A stretch of DNA of 38,478 nucleotides from NCBI GenBank assembly GCA_019307065.1, contig JAFDKH010000038.1:1-38478 (forward strand). Direction: 5' to 3'. Of this stretch, positions 1 through 7,971 are shown in pieces (position 1 is the first letter of the stretch; every line of letters begins with the position of its first letter). The position numbers and the translations under genes are program-made. The notes under the pieces were generated by a model. That model was not told where the DNA came from. It saw only the letters and a program-made list of their open reading frames with translations, and made no database searches. Origin of the DNA: Deltaproteobacteria bacterium. Its GTDB lineage: Bacteria > Myxococcota > B64-G9.

Positions 1-229
1 CGAAAGCCGAGCCATCGCCGAGCGCCTCGGGGATTTTTTGGGCGTGGTGATGCTGGTTGATGGCAACCTCGGAAACCCCGGCTTTTTTCAACAGGTCCAA
101 CAGGTAGGTGATTAGCGGACGATTGAGGACCGGCACCAGCGGCTTAGGCAGTAAATTGGTCAAGGGTCGCAGACGGGTGCCGAAGCCGGCCGCCAGCACC
201 ATGCCCCGCAGGCTGGCCTCGACGCTCAC
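1..229 (-). CDS. murU: Sugar-phosphate nucleotidyltransferase, MurU-like (N-terminal part; 3' end outside window)
   Basis: Translating the minus strand from GTG at 229 gives an N-terminus with the nucleotidyltransferase signature MVLAAGFGTRLRPLTNLLPK, followed by PLVPVLNRPLITYLLDLL; this is the nucleotide-binding start of the NTP_transferase (Rossmann) family. The GTG start overlaps the stop of the upstream kinase gene (GTGA), so the two are probably translationally coupled; an ATG at 202 just before VLAAG is an alternative start. In Pseudomonas, MurU makes UDP-MurNAc from MurNAc-1-phosphate next to AmgK, and that pairing is the reason for the specific call. Only about 76 residues are visible, so another sugar nucleotidyltransferase (for example a mannose-1-phosphate guanylyltransferase) is not excluded. 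Confidence 0.75.
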   Translation of the reverse strand, partial: MSVEASLRGMVLAAGFGTRLRPLTNLLPKPLVPVLNRPLITYLLDLLKKAGVSEVAINQHHHAQKIPEALGDGSAF

Positions 230-1305
230 GGGGCCAACTCCAAAACAACCCTGGCCAATACTTCCTGGCAATCGGCCAGATCTTCCAGACGCGTGAGGGC
301 CTCGGCCACGTAATTCAGCGAAGCCGGAATGAAGGGCAGGAAATTCGGATTGCCCTTGACCCGATCGATAAAAACGAACCGACCGGCATCTTTGAGTTTG
401 CGCTGAACGGTCAGCTGATCGAACTGGCGTATAAATTTGTCTCTGGCCGGGCGCTCGAGTTCATGCCGTGCACAAGCTTGCAGATAACAATCGATCAGGC
501 GATCGACCAGATCCGTATCCAGGACGATATAGGAATCGCGCAACAAGGCCACCAGATCGTATACCGAAGGGCCCAGCAGGGCATCTTGGAAATCTATCAG
601 GACAATATCGTCTTCTTTGAACATAAGGTTACGGCTTTGAAAATCGCGATGAACAAAACCACGCGACCAGCCCGCAATCGTTTCGGCCAGCTTGTCGAAA
701 GCCTGGTCGATCACCTGGCGCTCGGGCCCGCTTAACGTCTGTTTGCGATCAGCTACGACTATGTACTCAATGAAATGATCCAGCTCCCAGCGCAATAAAT
801 CAAACTCGAAGCTGCGCGTATAGGCCAGGCAGGCTTCGTCACGGTTGGATGTTGTCCGAGCTTGCAAGTCGGCTAACAGCTCAACCGCCCGAGTGTACAA
901 CTCGGCGATATCGGCTTGATCATCCACCTGTAAAACCCGCTCGAGGGTATTATCGCCCAGATCCTCGAGCAGCACGACTCCCAGGCTCTCGTCCGTCAAG
1001 TACACCCGGGGCACCCGCACTCCCGAACGATCGAGATACCGATGGATGTTAAGAAAAGGAAGTTCATCCGCTTGCGGTCCGCGCATGGCTTCTTCCGAAA
1101 AACGGGCCTGCTCGGGGGCCAGAATCATTGCGACCAGCGAGCGCTGCGGCAAATCGCCGCTTACCCGCACATAGCGTCGCGCGGATGCATCGCCGTGCAA
1201 TAAATCCAGGGTCAGGCCGTAGGCTGAATAACTCGAACCCAGTTGACTCAGGGCCTTTTCTATTTTCTGTCTCAGTTGATCCATGTCGGGCAGGATAGCG
1301 CCCAT
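226..1305 (-). CDS. amgK: Aminoglycoside-phosphotransferase-fold sugar kinase, AmgK-like
   Basis: This 359-residue protein has the kinase-like fold of the APH family: an early GDASARRYVRV segment, LLEDLGDNTL near residue 115, the catalytic loop VHRDFQSRNLMF near residue 220, and the metal-binding LIDFQDALLGPSVYDLVALL that follows. This is the pattern of AmgK, the anomeric MurNAc/GlcNAc kinase of the cell-wall recycling route that bypasses de novo UDP-MurNAc synthesis and fosfomycin inhibition. The gene ends with a 4-bp overlap onto a MurU-like gene, which supports that role. The start is ATG at 1305, with an internal ATG at 1284 (MDQLRQ) possible; neither has a clear ribosome site. Substrate assignment is inferred from family and neighbour. 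Confidence 0.82.
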   Translation of the reverse strand: MGAILPDMDQLRQKIEKALSQLGSSYSAYGLTLDLLHGDASARRYVRVSGDLPQRSLVAMILAPEQARFSEEAMRGPQADELPFLNIHRYLDRSGVRVPRVYLTDESLGVVLLEDLGDNTLERVLQVDDQADIAELYTRAVELLADLQARTTSNRDEACLAYTRSFEFDLLRWELDHFIEYIVVADRKQTLSGPERQVIDQAFDKLAETIAGWSRGFVHRDFQSRNLMFKEDDIVLIDFQDALLGPSVYDLVALLRDSYIVLDTDLVDRLIDCYLQACARHELERPARDKFIRQFDQLTVQRKLKDAGRFVFIDRVKGNPNFLPFIPASLNYVAEALTRLEDLADCQEVLARVVLELAP

Positions 1306-1374
1306 CGAGCTACGCGGTCAATGACAGAACTTTTCGCCCGATCTCATAACTACAGGCCGAAGATGCCTGGCTAG

Positions 1375-1758
1375 CTAGCTGTTCAATCTCTGCTCCCAGT
1401 TGTATTCTTTTCCGGTCACAACGCTTTCCATTCGTTGAATACGGCGATCGAGACGATCGAATTGGTATTTCAGGCGCCCTAAGGCCATAGCCCTGGAAGC
1501 CGTGTAAGAGTTGTAAAATTCTTCTTCGAGATCACTTTCGAGCGGCACGATCGGTTCGGGAGACATGAAGTAGGCAGCCGCCAGATAGATCGCAACTGCC
1601 GGCCAGAAACCGGTGAAGATCAGAGTCAAGACGGCAATGATGCGGGTCCATTTCAACGACACGCCGAAGTATTCGGAGAGGCCCTTGCAAACACCTAGAA
1701 TTTTCCCTTTCCGGGAACGGTATAGTGTTCGGCGGCTTCTTTCAGATCTGTTGTTCAT
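1375..1758 (-). CDS. pspC: Phage shock protein C (PspC domain)
   Basis: The 127-residue product carries a PspC domain: LYRSRKGKILGVCKGLSEYF followed by a hydrophobic stretch ending IYLAAAYFMSP. In enterobacteria PspC with PspB senses inner-membrane stress and frees PspF from PspA. The C-terminal part, about 60 residues, is charged and probably helical (LKYQFDRLDRRIQRMESVV), longer than the minimal domain. Its ATG overlaps the pspB stop (ATGA), so it is the third gene of a pspA-pspB-pspC operon. The 69 bases to the next gene hold a weak stem (CAGGC/GCCTG) without a T-run, so transcription may continue into amgK. Confidence 0.9.
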   Translation of the reverse strand: MNNRSERSRRTLYRSRKGKILGVCKGLSEYFGVSLKWTRIIAVLTLIFTGFWPAVAIYLAAAYFMSPEPIVPLESDLEEEFYNSYTASRAMALGRLKYQFDRLDRRIQRMESVVTGKEYNWEQRLNS

Positions 1759-2003
1759 TGTCTGCTCTCTTTCTCGCGCTCGACCAGAATTGTCTCGAGT
1801 GCCTCTACTCGCTGTTCCATTCTGGCCAGTCCTTGATAAATCTCCTGTATCATGCGGACTTCATCATCCTGAGGCATCTGGCCCTTGGAAGAGCGACCGC
1901 CCTTGGCAATCCTCATTCCAATCAGCACAAAAACCCCCAGAGCAATCAGGCCAATCAAGGAGGTACCCATTATTATGACCATTGTGAGATCTATCGTATA
2001 CAT
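1755..2003 (-). CDS. pspB: Phage shock protein B-like small membrane protein
   Basis: This 82-residue protein has one N-terminal membrane segment (about residues 8-32, GTSLIGLIALGVFVLIG) and a C-terminal helix, QGLARMEQRVEALETILVE, resembling the PspB signature (ERIQALESIL in E. coli). It is slightly longer than E. coli PspB (74 residues). It lies between pspA and pspC and overlaps pspC by 4 bp. The ATG at 2003 is preceded by AGGAG at a spacing of 9. The 90-nt gap to pspA contains nothing else recognisable. The call rests on topology, the C-terminal motif and position. Confidence 0.82.
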   Translation of the reverse strand: MYTIDLTMVIIMGTSLIGLIALGVFVLIGMRIAKGGRSSKGQMPQDDEVRMIQEIYQGLARMEQRVEALETILVEREKESRQ

Positions 2004-2093
2004 CGCTGGCGTCTCCTGGCCCGCACCGTGGCGACCGTTTGTCAGTTGAGCCGGGTAATCTTTCGGCTGTCACAGTGTACCATCCATCCTTTC

Positions 2094-2774
2094 TCATGCC
2101 GAGTCGTTCTTGGCCTTTTTTGTTTTCTTGGCCTTAAGTTCCAGAAACTCTTTTTCAATTCCCTCATCTTCTTTTAGGGCTACGAACTGCTCGGCCAGGC
2201 TCGACTTGCGACCATAGTTGACCAGTTCGGCTTCGGCATCGACCCGATCAATGCGATGCTCGAGATGCTCGAAACGCGCGAAAGCGCCGCTCGACTCTGC
2301 TTTTCTGATCTGGTTCTGGACCCGCATGGCGCCCTGGGCGTGAATATGGCGCTGCACCAGAATGCGATGCTTTTCGCGGGCCTCTTGTAACTTGTCTTCC
2401 AACTGCCGAATGTCGGTCTGGTACTGCTCGACTAGTGCGTCGAATTCGACAAGTTCGTTGTTCTGGATCTTGGCCTGTTTCAGGTAGAAATGTTTTTCCC
2501 TGATCGCCTCGCGCGCAAGATCTTCGCGATCTTTGTCCATGGCCAGACTGGCATTTTTCTCCCAATCTTCGGCCTTGCTGCGACTGCTCGCCAGGGCCCG
2601 CTGAACTTTCTTTCTAGTCGCCATAACGGAGGCGGCCGAGGCCTTGATCTCGACCAGGGTGTCCTCCATTTCCATAATCATTAACTTGATCAGTTTTTCC
2701 GGATCTTCGGCCTTTTCCACCATTGAGTTGATGTTGGAATTCACAATGTCACGTAGTCGGCTAAATACTCCCAT
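2094..2774 (-). CDS. pspA: Phage shock protein A (PspA/IM30 family)
   Basis: The product (226 residues from ATG at 2774) starts MGVFSRLRDIVNSNINSMVE, the conserved amphipathic first helix of PspA/Vipp1, followed by EDPEKLIKLMIMEMEDTL and long helical coiled coil. PspA is a peripheral inner-membrane ESCRT-III-like protein that stabilises damaged membrane and inhibits PspF. The ATG at 2774 is chosen because AGGAG lies 7 nt upstream and the family begins here; the reading frame is open 15 codons further but those do not match. The C-terminus ends in a Lys-rich tail (KAKKTKKAKN), longer than E. coli PspA (222 residues). First gene of pspABC, preceded by a sigma-54 promoter. Confidence 0.95.
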   Translation of the reverse strand: MGVFSRLRDIVNSNINSMVEKAEDPEKLIKLMIMEMEDTLVEIKASAASVMATRKKVQRALASSRSKAEDWEKNASLAMDKDREDLAREAIREKHFYLKQAKIQNNELVEFDALVEQYQTDIRQLEDKLQEAREKHRILVQRHIHAQGAMRVQNQIRKAESSGAFARFEHLEHRIDRVDAEAELVNYGRKSSLAEQFVALKEDEGIEKEFLELKAKKTKKAKNDSA

Positions 2775-2844
2775 GGCGAGTCTCCTGTAACCAAAAATTA
2801 TCACTGGCTTTGCCAGCATACGTTTGACTTTCAGCTATGGAAGA

Positions 2845-2861
2845 TAGCAATTTGCAGACCA
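2845..2861 (-). promoter_or_regulatory. Sigma-54 (-24/-12) promoter of the psp operon
   Basis: Read on the minus strand the site is TTGGTCTGCAAATTGCTA: GG (2860-2859), exactly ten bases, then GC (2848-2847), with the TTGC element of the -12 region intact. Transcription would begin near 2836, giving a leader of about 60 nt before pspA. The location between divergent pspA and pspF matches E. coli, where PspF drives pspA through sigma-54. The AT-rich stretch at about 2880-2960 could hold the PspF upstream sites and a bend site, but I could not define them. Confidence 0.8.
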
Positions 2862-2927
2862 AACCGCGTGGATCTTCGTAAATGTCTATTTTATATAGAT
2901 ATATTATTTTTCTGGATAATTAATGCC

Positions 2928-2956
2928 TTGCCATCGATGGCGTATTTTGCTATAAA
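2928..2956 (+). promoter_or_regulatory. Sigma-70-type promoter of pspF
   Basis: TTGCCA (2928-2933), a 17-nt spacer, then TATAAA (2951-2956); each box matches consensus at five of six positions. A start near 2963 gives a leader of about 32 nt before the pspF ATG. It would overlap any PspF sites upstream of pspA, which would permit the autoregulation known for E. coli pspF. Confidence 0.6.
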
Positions 2957-2994
2957 TAAGCTATATTTACCAAACATAAGCGAAATTTACCAGG

Positions 2995-4008
2995 ATGTCG
3001 ATCTCAGTAGAAACACAAAACCGAACAAACGATGCTTTGGGACAATCCGATGCTTTCGTTGCATTTCAACAAGACCTCTCCCGAGTCGCCCCGGTAGAAC
3101 GCCCGGTTCTGATAATCGGCGAAAGAGGCACCGGCAAAGAACTAGCCGCCACGCGCCTGCATTACTTGTCGAGCCGCTGGAACGAAGCCCTGGTGACCCT
3201 GAATTGCGCCGCCCTGGCCCCGACCCTGATCGCCTCGGAGTTGTTCGGTCACGAGGCCGGCGCTTTTACCGGGGCCAGCAAGCCGCGCACCGGGCGTTTC
3301 GAAACAGCGCATCTGGGAACATTGTTTCTGGACGAAATCGGCAGCATACCATTTGAAGCCCAGGAGAAAATCCTCAGGGTGGTCGAGTACGGATCTTTCG
3401 AAAGAGTCGGCAGCTCCAGTCCGACCCAGGTGAATGTTCGTATTATCGGCGCGACTCATCACGACCTGCCAACTTTAGCCGAAAGCGGCAAGTTCAAACG
3501 GGATCTGCTCGATCGGCTATCATTCGAAGTTTTGGTCTTACCTGCTTTGCGCGAACGGCAGGAGGACATCTTGCTATTGACCAATCATTTTGCGGCGCGC
3601 ATGGCCTTTGAGCTCGAGTTGACAAGTGTGCCCGAGTTCAGCTCAGCGGCCATTGCCAGACTGCAGGCCCACCAGTGGCCGGGAAACATTCGCGAGCTGA
3701 AGAACGTAATAGAACGAGCAGTCTATCGATCCGGCGGTCTCAAGATCGACGAGATTGAATTTGACCCGTTTCGATCGGCCCGCAGCCAACCGATCTCTAA
3801 GACCGTCGACACAGACACACAAACCAAAACGGATACGAGCGAATCACAAAACAGCCTGCCGGACGCAATCCGCCAGTTAGAAATTCAAATGCTCAAAGAT
3901 GCCCTGACCCGGGCTCGTTTCAATCAGAGCAAAGCGGCAAAAATCCTCGGCCTGAGCTACCATCAATTCAGAGGACTGTACCGAAAGCACATAAAGAGAC
4001 CTGGATAA
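2995..4008 (+). CDS. pspF: PspF, sigma-54-dependent activator of the phage shock operon
   Basis: The 337-residue protein lacks an N-terminal receiver domain and is almost all AAA+ core. It has Walker A GERGTGKE (residues 42-49), the sigma-54-contacting GAFTGA loop (89-94), Walker B FLDEIG (Asp113/Glu114), an arginine-finger region (DLLDRLSFEV) and a C-terminal Fis-type helix-turn-helix (NQSKAAKILGLSYHQFRGLY). The match to E. coli PspF is close, including WPGNIRELKNV and YHQFR. It activates pspA transcription and is held in check by PspA. The ATG at 2995 has only a close AGG, so translation may be weak. The poorly conserved linker (about residues 260-295) is Thr/Asp-rich. Confidence 0.95.
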   Translation: MSISVETQNRTNDALGQSDAFVAFQQDLSRVAPVERPVLIIGERGTGKELAATRLHYLSSRWNEALVTLNCAALAPTLIASELFGHEAGAFTGASKPRTGRFETAHLGTLFLDEIGSIPFEAQEKILRVVEYGSFERVGSSSPTQVNVRIIGATHHDLPTLAESGKFKRDLLDRLSFEVLVLPALRERQEDILLLTNHFAARMAFELELTSVPEFSSAAIARLQAHQWPGNIRELKNVIERAVYRSGGLKIDEIEFDPFRSARSQPISKTVDTDTQTKTDTSESQNSLPDAIRQLEIQMLKDALTRARFNQSKAAKILGLSYHQFRGLYRKHIKRPG

Positions 4009-4021
4009 TAATTGAAAATCC

Positions 4022-4051
4022 TTGACAGTTTTAGGCCTTGGGTGCTAGGTT
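4022..4051 (+). promoter_or_regulatory. Possible sigma-70 promoter upstream of the barrel-like protein
   Basis: A consensus -35 box TTGACA (4022-4027) lies 13 nt after the pspF stop. At 18-nt spacing there is TAGGTT (4046-4051), a poor -10 match (three of six). The leader to the ATG at 4107 would be about 50 nt. Confidence 0.3.
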
Positions 4052-4106
4052 CCTGCAAATAAAGCGGATTGTTGTAGTTTCTGCAACCAACCTCGAGGAT
4101 TCTGGC

Positions 4107-4931
4107 ATGAATCGCCGTCAACTCACTCTACTGGGGCTATTTGTTTCGGCTTGTCTCTTTACCCAGCCGGCCAGCGCGGCGCGCTACGACCTGCAATTGG
4201 GCAATTTCTTCAATGCCACTTGCAACGCGACCTGTGCTCAGCAGAATTTCGAGGATTTGATGCGGGAACTCGGCCTGGCGACCGGACCTGTCTTTCTTGC
4301 GCCGGCTGAAACTCTGGGGCTAAACGGATTCAGCTTCGCTTTCGAGGGCTCAATCGTTCCGATCCACAATGACCGGGACTATTGGACTTTGGCCACCGAA
4401 GGTAACCCCGGAGGTGTGTTGTTCATCCCGCACCTGCACGTCCGCAAAGGTTTGCCGTTCAGTTTCGAAATCGGGGCCCAGCTCTCGTACGTTCCCGAGA
4501 GTGAAATTTTTATAGTCGGCGCCGAGCTCAAGTGGGCCCTAAACGAGGGCTTTTATTACATTCCAGATCTGGCCATCCGGTTTTCCATAAACCACGCCGT
4601 CGGCTCGAAGGATTTCGAGCTGAGCACCGGCGGCTGGGATGTATCGCTTTCACATGCGTTCGGTATCGGAGGCATGCTGTCCCTGACTCCCTATGCCGGG
4701 TACAACATGTTGTTCGTCCACGCCAGTTCTCACGTCGTAATTGCAAGCCCTACATTTACTACCCCAATGGACCAGATGGTTTTTAACGAGGTCAACTGGC
4801 AGGATAATATGTTTCACCGGTTCTTCGTGGGTTGCCGCCTGACTACGTACATTTTCCAGATTACGGTCGAAGGCATCTTTTCAGATAATAGCATTCACAT
4901 GTTCAACTTCAAGTTAGGCTTTGACTACTAG
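4107..4931 (+). CDS. Secreted protein, probable outer-membrane beta-barrel, function unknown
   Basis: The 274-residue product has a clear Sec signal peptide (MNRRQLTLLGLFVSACLF...ASA, cleavage after about residue 24). The mature part alternates short amphipathic strands rich in Gly, Tyr and Phe (FSFEIGAQLSYVP, LTPYAGYNMLFVH, IRFSINHAVG) and ends LGFDY, an aromatic C-terminus typical of outer-membrane barrels. The start at 4107 is preceded by GAGGA at 7 nt; the frame is open further upstream but those codons precede the signal peptide. Two close cysteine pairs (NATCNATCAQQ) near the mature N-terminus are unusual for a barrel. I do not recognise a family. It lies next to pspF and is followed by tatA. 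Confidence 0.7.
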   Translation: MNRRQLTLLGLFVSACLFTQPASAARYDLQLGNFFNATCNATCAQQNFEDLMRELGLATGPVFLAPAETLGLNGFSFAFEGSIVPIHNDRDYWTLATEGNPGGVLFIPHLHVRKGLPFSFEIGAQLSYVPESEIFIVGAELKWALNEGFYYIPDLAIRFSINHAVGSKDFELSTGGWDVSLSHAFGIGGMLSLTPYAGYNMLFVHASSHVVIASPTFTTPMDQMVFNEVNWQDNMFHRFFVGCRLTTYIFQITVEGIFSDNSIHMFNFKLGFDY

Positions 4932-4966
4932 TCGTTAGACTAACAACAGACCTTGGAAGGCTTTCC

Positions 4967-5155
4967 TTGCCGGGCTTCGCCGAGCTGGTTTTATTCTTAA
5001 TTGTGGTTCTGGTTATCTTTGGAGCCGGTAAGCTGCCTACTATCGCTACGGCCATCGGCAAAACCTTACAGAATTTTCGAAAATCATCCAAAGAAAACAG
5101 CAACCCCGAACCGCCAGACGCTCGACAACAATCGCCAAAAGACAGCAGCGACTAA
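4967..5155 (+). CDS. tatA: Twin-arginine translocase subunit TatA/E family
   Basis: This 62-residue protein has the TatA plan: a short N-terminus, one membrane helix (ELVLFLIVVLVIFGAGKLP), the conserved FGAGKLP hinge, an amphipathic helix (IGKTLQNFRK) and an acidic/polar tail. TatA oligomers form the pore for folded twin-arginine substrates. The start is TTG at 4967 with GGAAGG about 7 nt upstream, since no ATG lies in range. No tatB or tatC is in this window. Its last 4 bases overlap the 3' end of the converging gene, leaving no terminator. Confidence 0.88.
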   Translation: MPGFAELVLFLIVVLVIFGAGKLPTIATAIGKTLQNFRKSSKENSNPEPPDARQQSPKDSSD

Positions 5156-5949
5156 TCTTCCGGTTTGTCTGCGACCGTCTCGGCTGTCGGGTTTCTGCGC
5201 TCGTCGATCAGCCTTTGGGCCTCTGCCCTGACCTGCTCGTGCAAACCGGTATCTTTGCGCACCATGGCCAGGTCTTTTTTCAGCAGAAAGCCAAGCAGCT
5301 TTAGTGAAAGATCTGTTGGAGTGTAGGGATTGCAGATCATGGCAAGCCGAATGCGATAGCGCTCGCCCCAACGGCTTGCGTAAACTTCCCTTTGTATTTC
5401 AACCTGGGTTGGCCGTCGGGCAGTCAGGCGGACAACATCTTGTTCCGTCAGGTGAGGGTTGCGCAGCAGGTTGCGCACAACTGCCGGATCGCAGTCAAAA
5501 AGCAGCCGATCCAGGCGCGTGCGATCATGCCCACGCGCAAGAAACTTCCTGAGTCCCAGGGTAAGCCGGGACATCTCGTGGTCGCCGGGGGCGTCCTCGG
5601 CGCGAATCGGCCCCCTTTGCGGTTTGGCGATCACTAAGAGTCGGGCCACCGCGTCGTTGTTTTCCTCGCGAGCCAGGCGATAGACCTCGGCGAGCAACTC
5701 GTAGATCGGACCCTGCTGCTGCCCTAAAAATATTGCTTCGTGTACTGCGTCCAATATGCCGACATGGGCTGGGCTTCGTTTGGCAACGCCGTTCATCACC
5801 TCGGTCAGGAGACCCAAAATCTGATCGGGTTCCATGACCTGCAATTTTTCAATCAGAACTTCGCGACGCATTAGCGTTTCCGGCAACGCCCCCAATTGTC
5901 GGACGATTTTTTTCCAGTCGCGCATTTGTTGGTTGTCACGATCTGTCAT
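5152..5949 (-). CDS. Conserved helical-repeat protein (LRV/HEAT-like), function unknown
   Basis: The 265-residue protein is cytosolic and helical with no signal or membrane segment. The central part contains a short repeat-like segment, DPAVVRNLLRNPHLTEQDVV, resembling leucine-rich-repeat-variant units in deltaproteobacterial hypothetical proteins, and a later NPYTPTDLSLKLLGFL unit. The C-terminus is charged. It begins 3 nt after the stop of the zinc-ribbon membrane protein, so the two are probably cotranscribed. Function unknown; a scaffold or adaptor role is only a guess. Its 3' end overlaps tatA by 4 bp on the opposite strand. Confidence 0.7.
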   Translation of the reverse strand: MTDRDNQQMRDWKKIVRQLGALPETLMRREVLIEKLQVMEPDQILGLLTEVMNGVAKRSPAHVGILDAVHEAIFLGQQQGPIYELLAEVYRLAREENNDAVARLLVIAKPQRGPIRAEDAPGDHEMSRLTLGLRKFLARGHDRTRLDRLLFDCDPAVVRNLLRNPHLTEQDVVRLTARRPTQVEIQREVYASRWGERYRIRLAMICNPYTPTDLSLKLLGFLLKKDLAMVRKDTGLHEQVRAEAQRLIDERRNPTAETVADKPED

Positions 5950-5952
5950 TCA

Positions 5953-7971
5953 TCAAGGCTCGGCTTTTTTAGTTTCCTTTGCCGCAGGCTTCATCTTGAT
6001 GAAATCGCCCTTCTTCTTGACCTCGATGATCTTGGAACCGCCTTTGGGTGCAGTCTTGGGAGAAGTCTCGGGGGCCGGCTTGGCTGCTGCTTTCTTGGCC
6101 GGCTTGGTTGGTTTTTCTTCGGAATCAGGCGCGGGAATCGGCGCCGGAGTCGGCGGCAGGCCGCGCAGAGGATCTTGACTAACAGCCGGTTGCACGCTGA
6201 ATTCTATATGGTCCATTTCATCCGGGTGCTCGAAGAAAATCAGCATAAAAGGCACCTTGCCGCCAGGAGGAATTTTTAGGTCGGCAACTTTGTCCAGTCG
6301 TGAACGATAGGCCGCATTTACCTCGAGCTCATCGCCCATCTTGAAGACTTCCAGAGGAGTAAATGAAATCCCGGCTGGAGCAGTGAATTCAGCGCGAGTC
6401 TTGCCTCTTTTGTTCAGCAGCTTTCCGGTAACCGCCACACCGGCCTTGTCCTCGGCAGTCGGGTTCTCGACTTCACCCCAGACGACTACCAGTTGGTGCC
6501 CGGCCTGGTTGGCATAAGCAGTATTGGCAAGCTTGACTGCCAGTAAATCGCTGCCAGTCTCTACAGCAGACGACTCGCCGGTAAAGGCCCGGACATATGT
6601 GTCCCAGGAGGTAAGGTCGGGTTTGCCTCCGCTACGGTAGGCCACAAACAGCAACAGGGCCATCAAGAGCGCAACCACTCCAAACCCAACCTTGTAGATC
6701 CACAGCGCGCCACTCGACCGACGCGGCTCAGTCAAGACCGGGGCCATCGGGGCCGGGGCGGCCGGCGACAGTTGCCGGGCCGGTTGAGCCTGCGCATTAT
6801 CTGCTTGAATCGCCTTTGTTGGCGGAGGTGGTTCGGGTAACGCCTCACCGGTAAGCTTGCCGTCTTGATCCAACTGCAGGCCCGACGGCCCGGGCTCATC
6901 TTGAGCCTCGGCAGCCGCTGCATCAAGTTGCCCGAAGGGATCATTATCGAGAACCGGCCCGCCTTGACCGCCGGCCGGTTCGCTGAGACCGGCTGAAATT
7001 TCAGCCGAGCCGAACGGATCAGAATCCAATGCTGCCGGATCTGCAGTTTCCAGACCCGACGGACCGGGCTCGTCGAGTACCAGACCGGCCGGGGGTGAAT
7101 CTGAGGGAACCGTGGTGTCAATAGCCGCAAAAGGGTCATCGTCCATGGAGCTTACCGGCATGGGCGGTTGAGTCGGCGCCGGGCTAGGTTCTTGAGATGG
7201 AGCTTCAGGTGTGTCGCCAACACCAAGAGTCGCAAAGGGATCCGGCGTAGCTGCAGACTGGGCTGCCGCGAAGGGGTCGCCCAGATCGCCAAACAGATCC
7301 TCGGTCGGTTTGCCAACTGCTTCGCCCGAAACAGGATCTACTGAAGACGCAGGCGAATCTTTCGCAAGGGGTTGTTCAGGAGTCGACGGCGGCTGACTGG
7401 CCGCCCCGGGCTGTGCAGCGGCCGAAATATCGATTCCGGCAAACGGGTCGTCGTTCAACGCCTGAGAAGGCTGGCCTGGTTGTGAGGTCGCTGAAGTTGT
7501 GGCTGTTGCGGATTCAAGATCAAACTCCAGCCCGGGTTCATTTGATAGAGCCGGTTGGACCGGTTGTTTCTTTTCAGTTTCCAAAGCACTCAAATCGCCA
7601 AAAAGATCGTCTCCCAGACCCGAATCTGTGCTTGTCGCCGCCTGGGGGGCTTCTTTGGGGGCTTCTTTGGGGGCTTCTTTGGGGGCTTCTTTGGGGGCTT
7701 CTTTGGGGGCTGCTTTGGGGGCTTCTTTGGGGGCTTCTTTGGGGGCTTGGGGCTTCTTTTGGGGCTTCTTTGGGGGCTTCTTTGGGGGCTGCTTTAGGAG
7801 CTGCTTTGGGCACTGCCTTGGGGGGCGGTGGTAGCGTGTCCGGTTTCGCAGCGCCTCTTTTAATTGTAACCGGAGGCGGCGGAACCGTTGCAGGCGGCAC
7901 CGACGGGGGTGGCGTCGACACTTGGGCCGTTGGTGCTGCACTTGGAATCGGCTTGGATCCAGACTCAACAC
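5953..7971 (-). CDS. C-terminal part of the frameshifted zinc-ribbon membrane protein (DPF motifs, TM helix, DUF3426-like domain)
   Basis: This reading frame is open up to 7971, but its meaningful part begins in the KEAP repeat near 7745; upstream it reads out-of-frame PPKKPQKK. It then has a Pro/Ala/Asp-rich linker with six DPF motifs (DDPFAGID, GDPFAAA, PDPFATLG, DDPFAAID, SDPFGSAE, NDPFGQLD) and two DLFGDL motifs, one membrane helix (about 6640-6705, VGFGVVALLMALLLFVAY), and a C-terminal extracytoplasmic domain (HQLVVVWGEVENPT, GKLLNKRGKT, PPGGKVPFMLIF) of the DUF3426/FxLyD type. The tail is Lys/Pro/Ala-rich. With the N-terminal zinc ribbon it would form one protein of roughly 830 residues. 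Function unknown; similar proteins are common in Myxococcota. Confidence 0.7.
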   Translation of the reverse strand: MLSLDPSRFQVQHQRPKCRRHPRRCRLQRFRRLRLQLKEALRNRTRYHRPPRQCPKQLLKQPPKKPPKKPQKKPQAPKEAPKEAPKAAPKEAPKEAPKEAPKEAPKEAPQAATSTDSGLGDDLFGDLSALETEKKQPVQPALSNEPGLEFDLESATATTSATSQPGQPSQALNDDPFAGIDISAAAQPGAASQPPSTPEQPLAKDSPASSVDPVSGEAVGKPTEDLFGDLGDPFAAAQSAATPDPFATLGVGDTPEAPSQEPSPAPTQPPMPVSSMDDDPFAAIDTTVPSDSPPAGLVLDEPGPSGLETADPAALDSDPFGSAEISAGLSEPAGGQGGPVLDNDPFGQLDAAAAEAQDEPGPSGLQLDQDGKLTGEALPEPPPPTKAIQADNAQAQPARQLSPAAPAPMAPVLTEPRRSSGALWIYKVGFGVVALLMALLLFVAYRSGGKPDLTSWDTYVRAFTGESSAVETGSDLLAVKLANTAYANQAGHQLVVVWGEVENPTAEDKAGVAVTGKLLNKRGKTRAEFTAPAGISFTPLEVFKMGDELEVNAAYRSRLDKVADLKIPPGGKVPFMLIFFEHPDEMDHIEFSVQPAVSQDPLRGLPPTPAPIPAPDSEEKPTKPAKKAAAKPAPETSPKTAPKGGSKIIEVKKKGDFIKMKPAAKETKKAEP

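Noticed and set aside
1306-1374. Terminator between pspC and amgK
   Set aside because: A CAGGC/GCCTG stem exists, but there is no T-run.
7750-7775. CCCAAAA slippery heptamer in the KEAP repeat as a programmed -1 frameshift site
   Set aside because: The heptamer is in the right register (C CCA AAA), but a -1 shift enters the third frame; the downstream domain needs +1 or -2.
7645-7807. CRISPR-like or minisatellite regulatory array
   Set aside because: Unit is 12 nt without spacers and codes KEAP inside a protein; it is a coding repeat.
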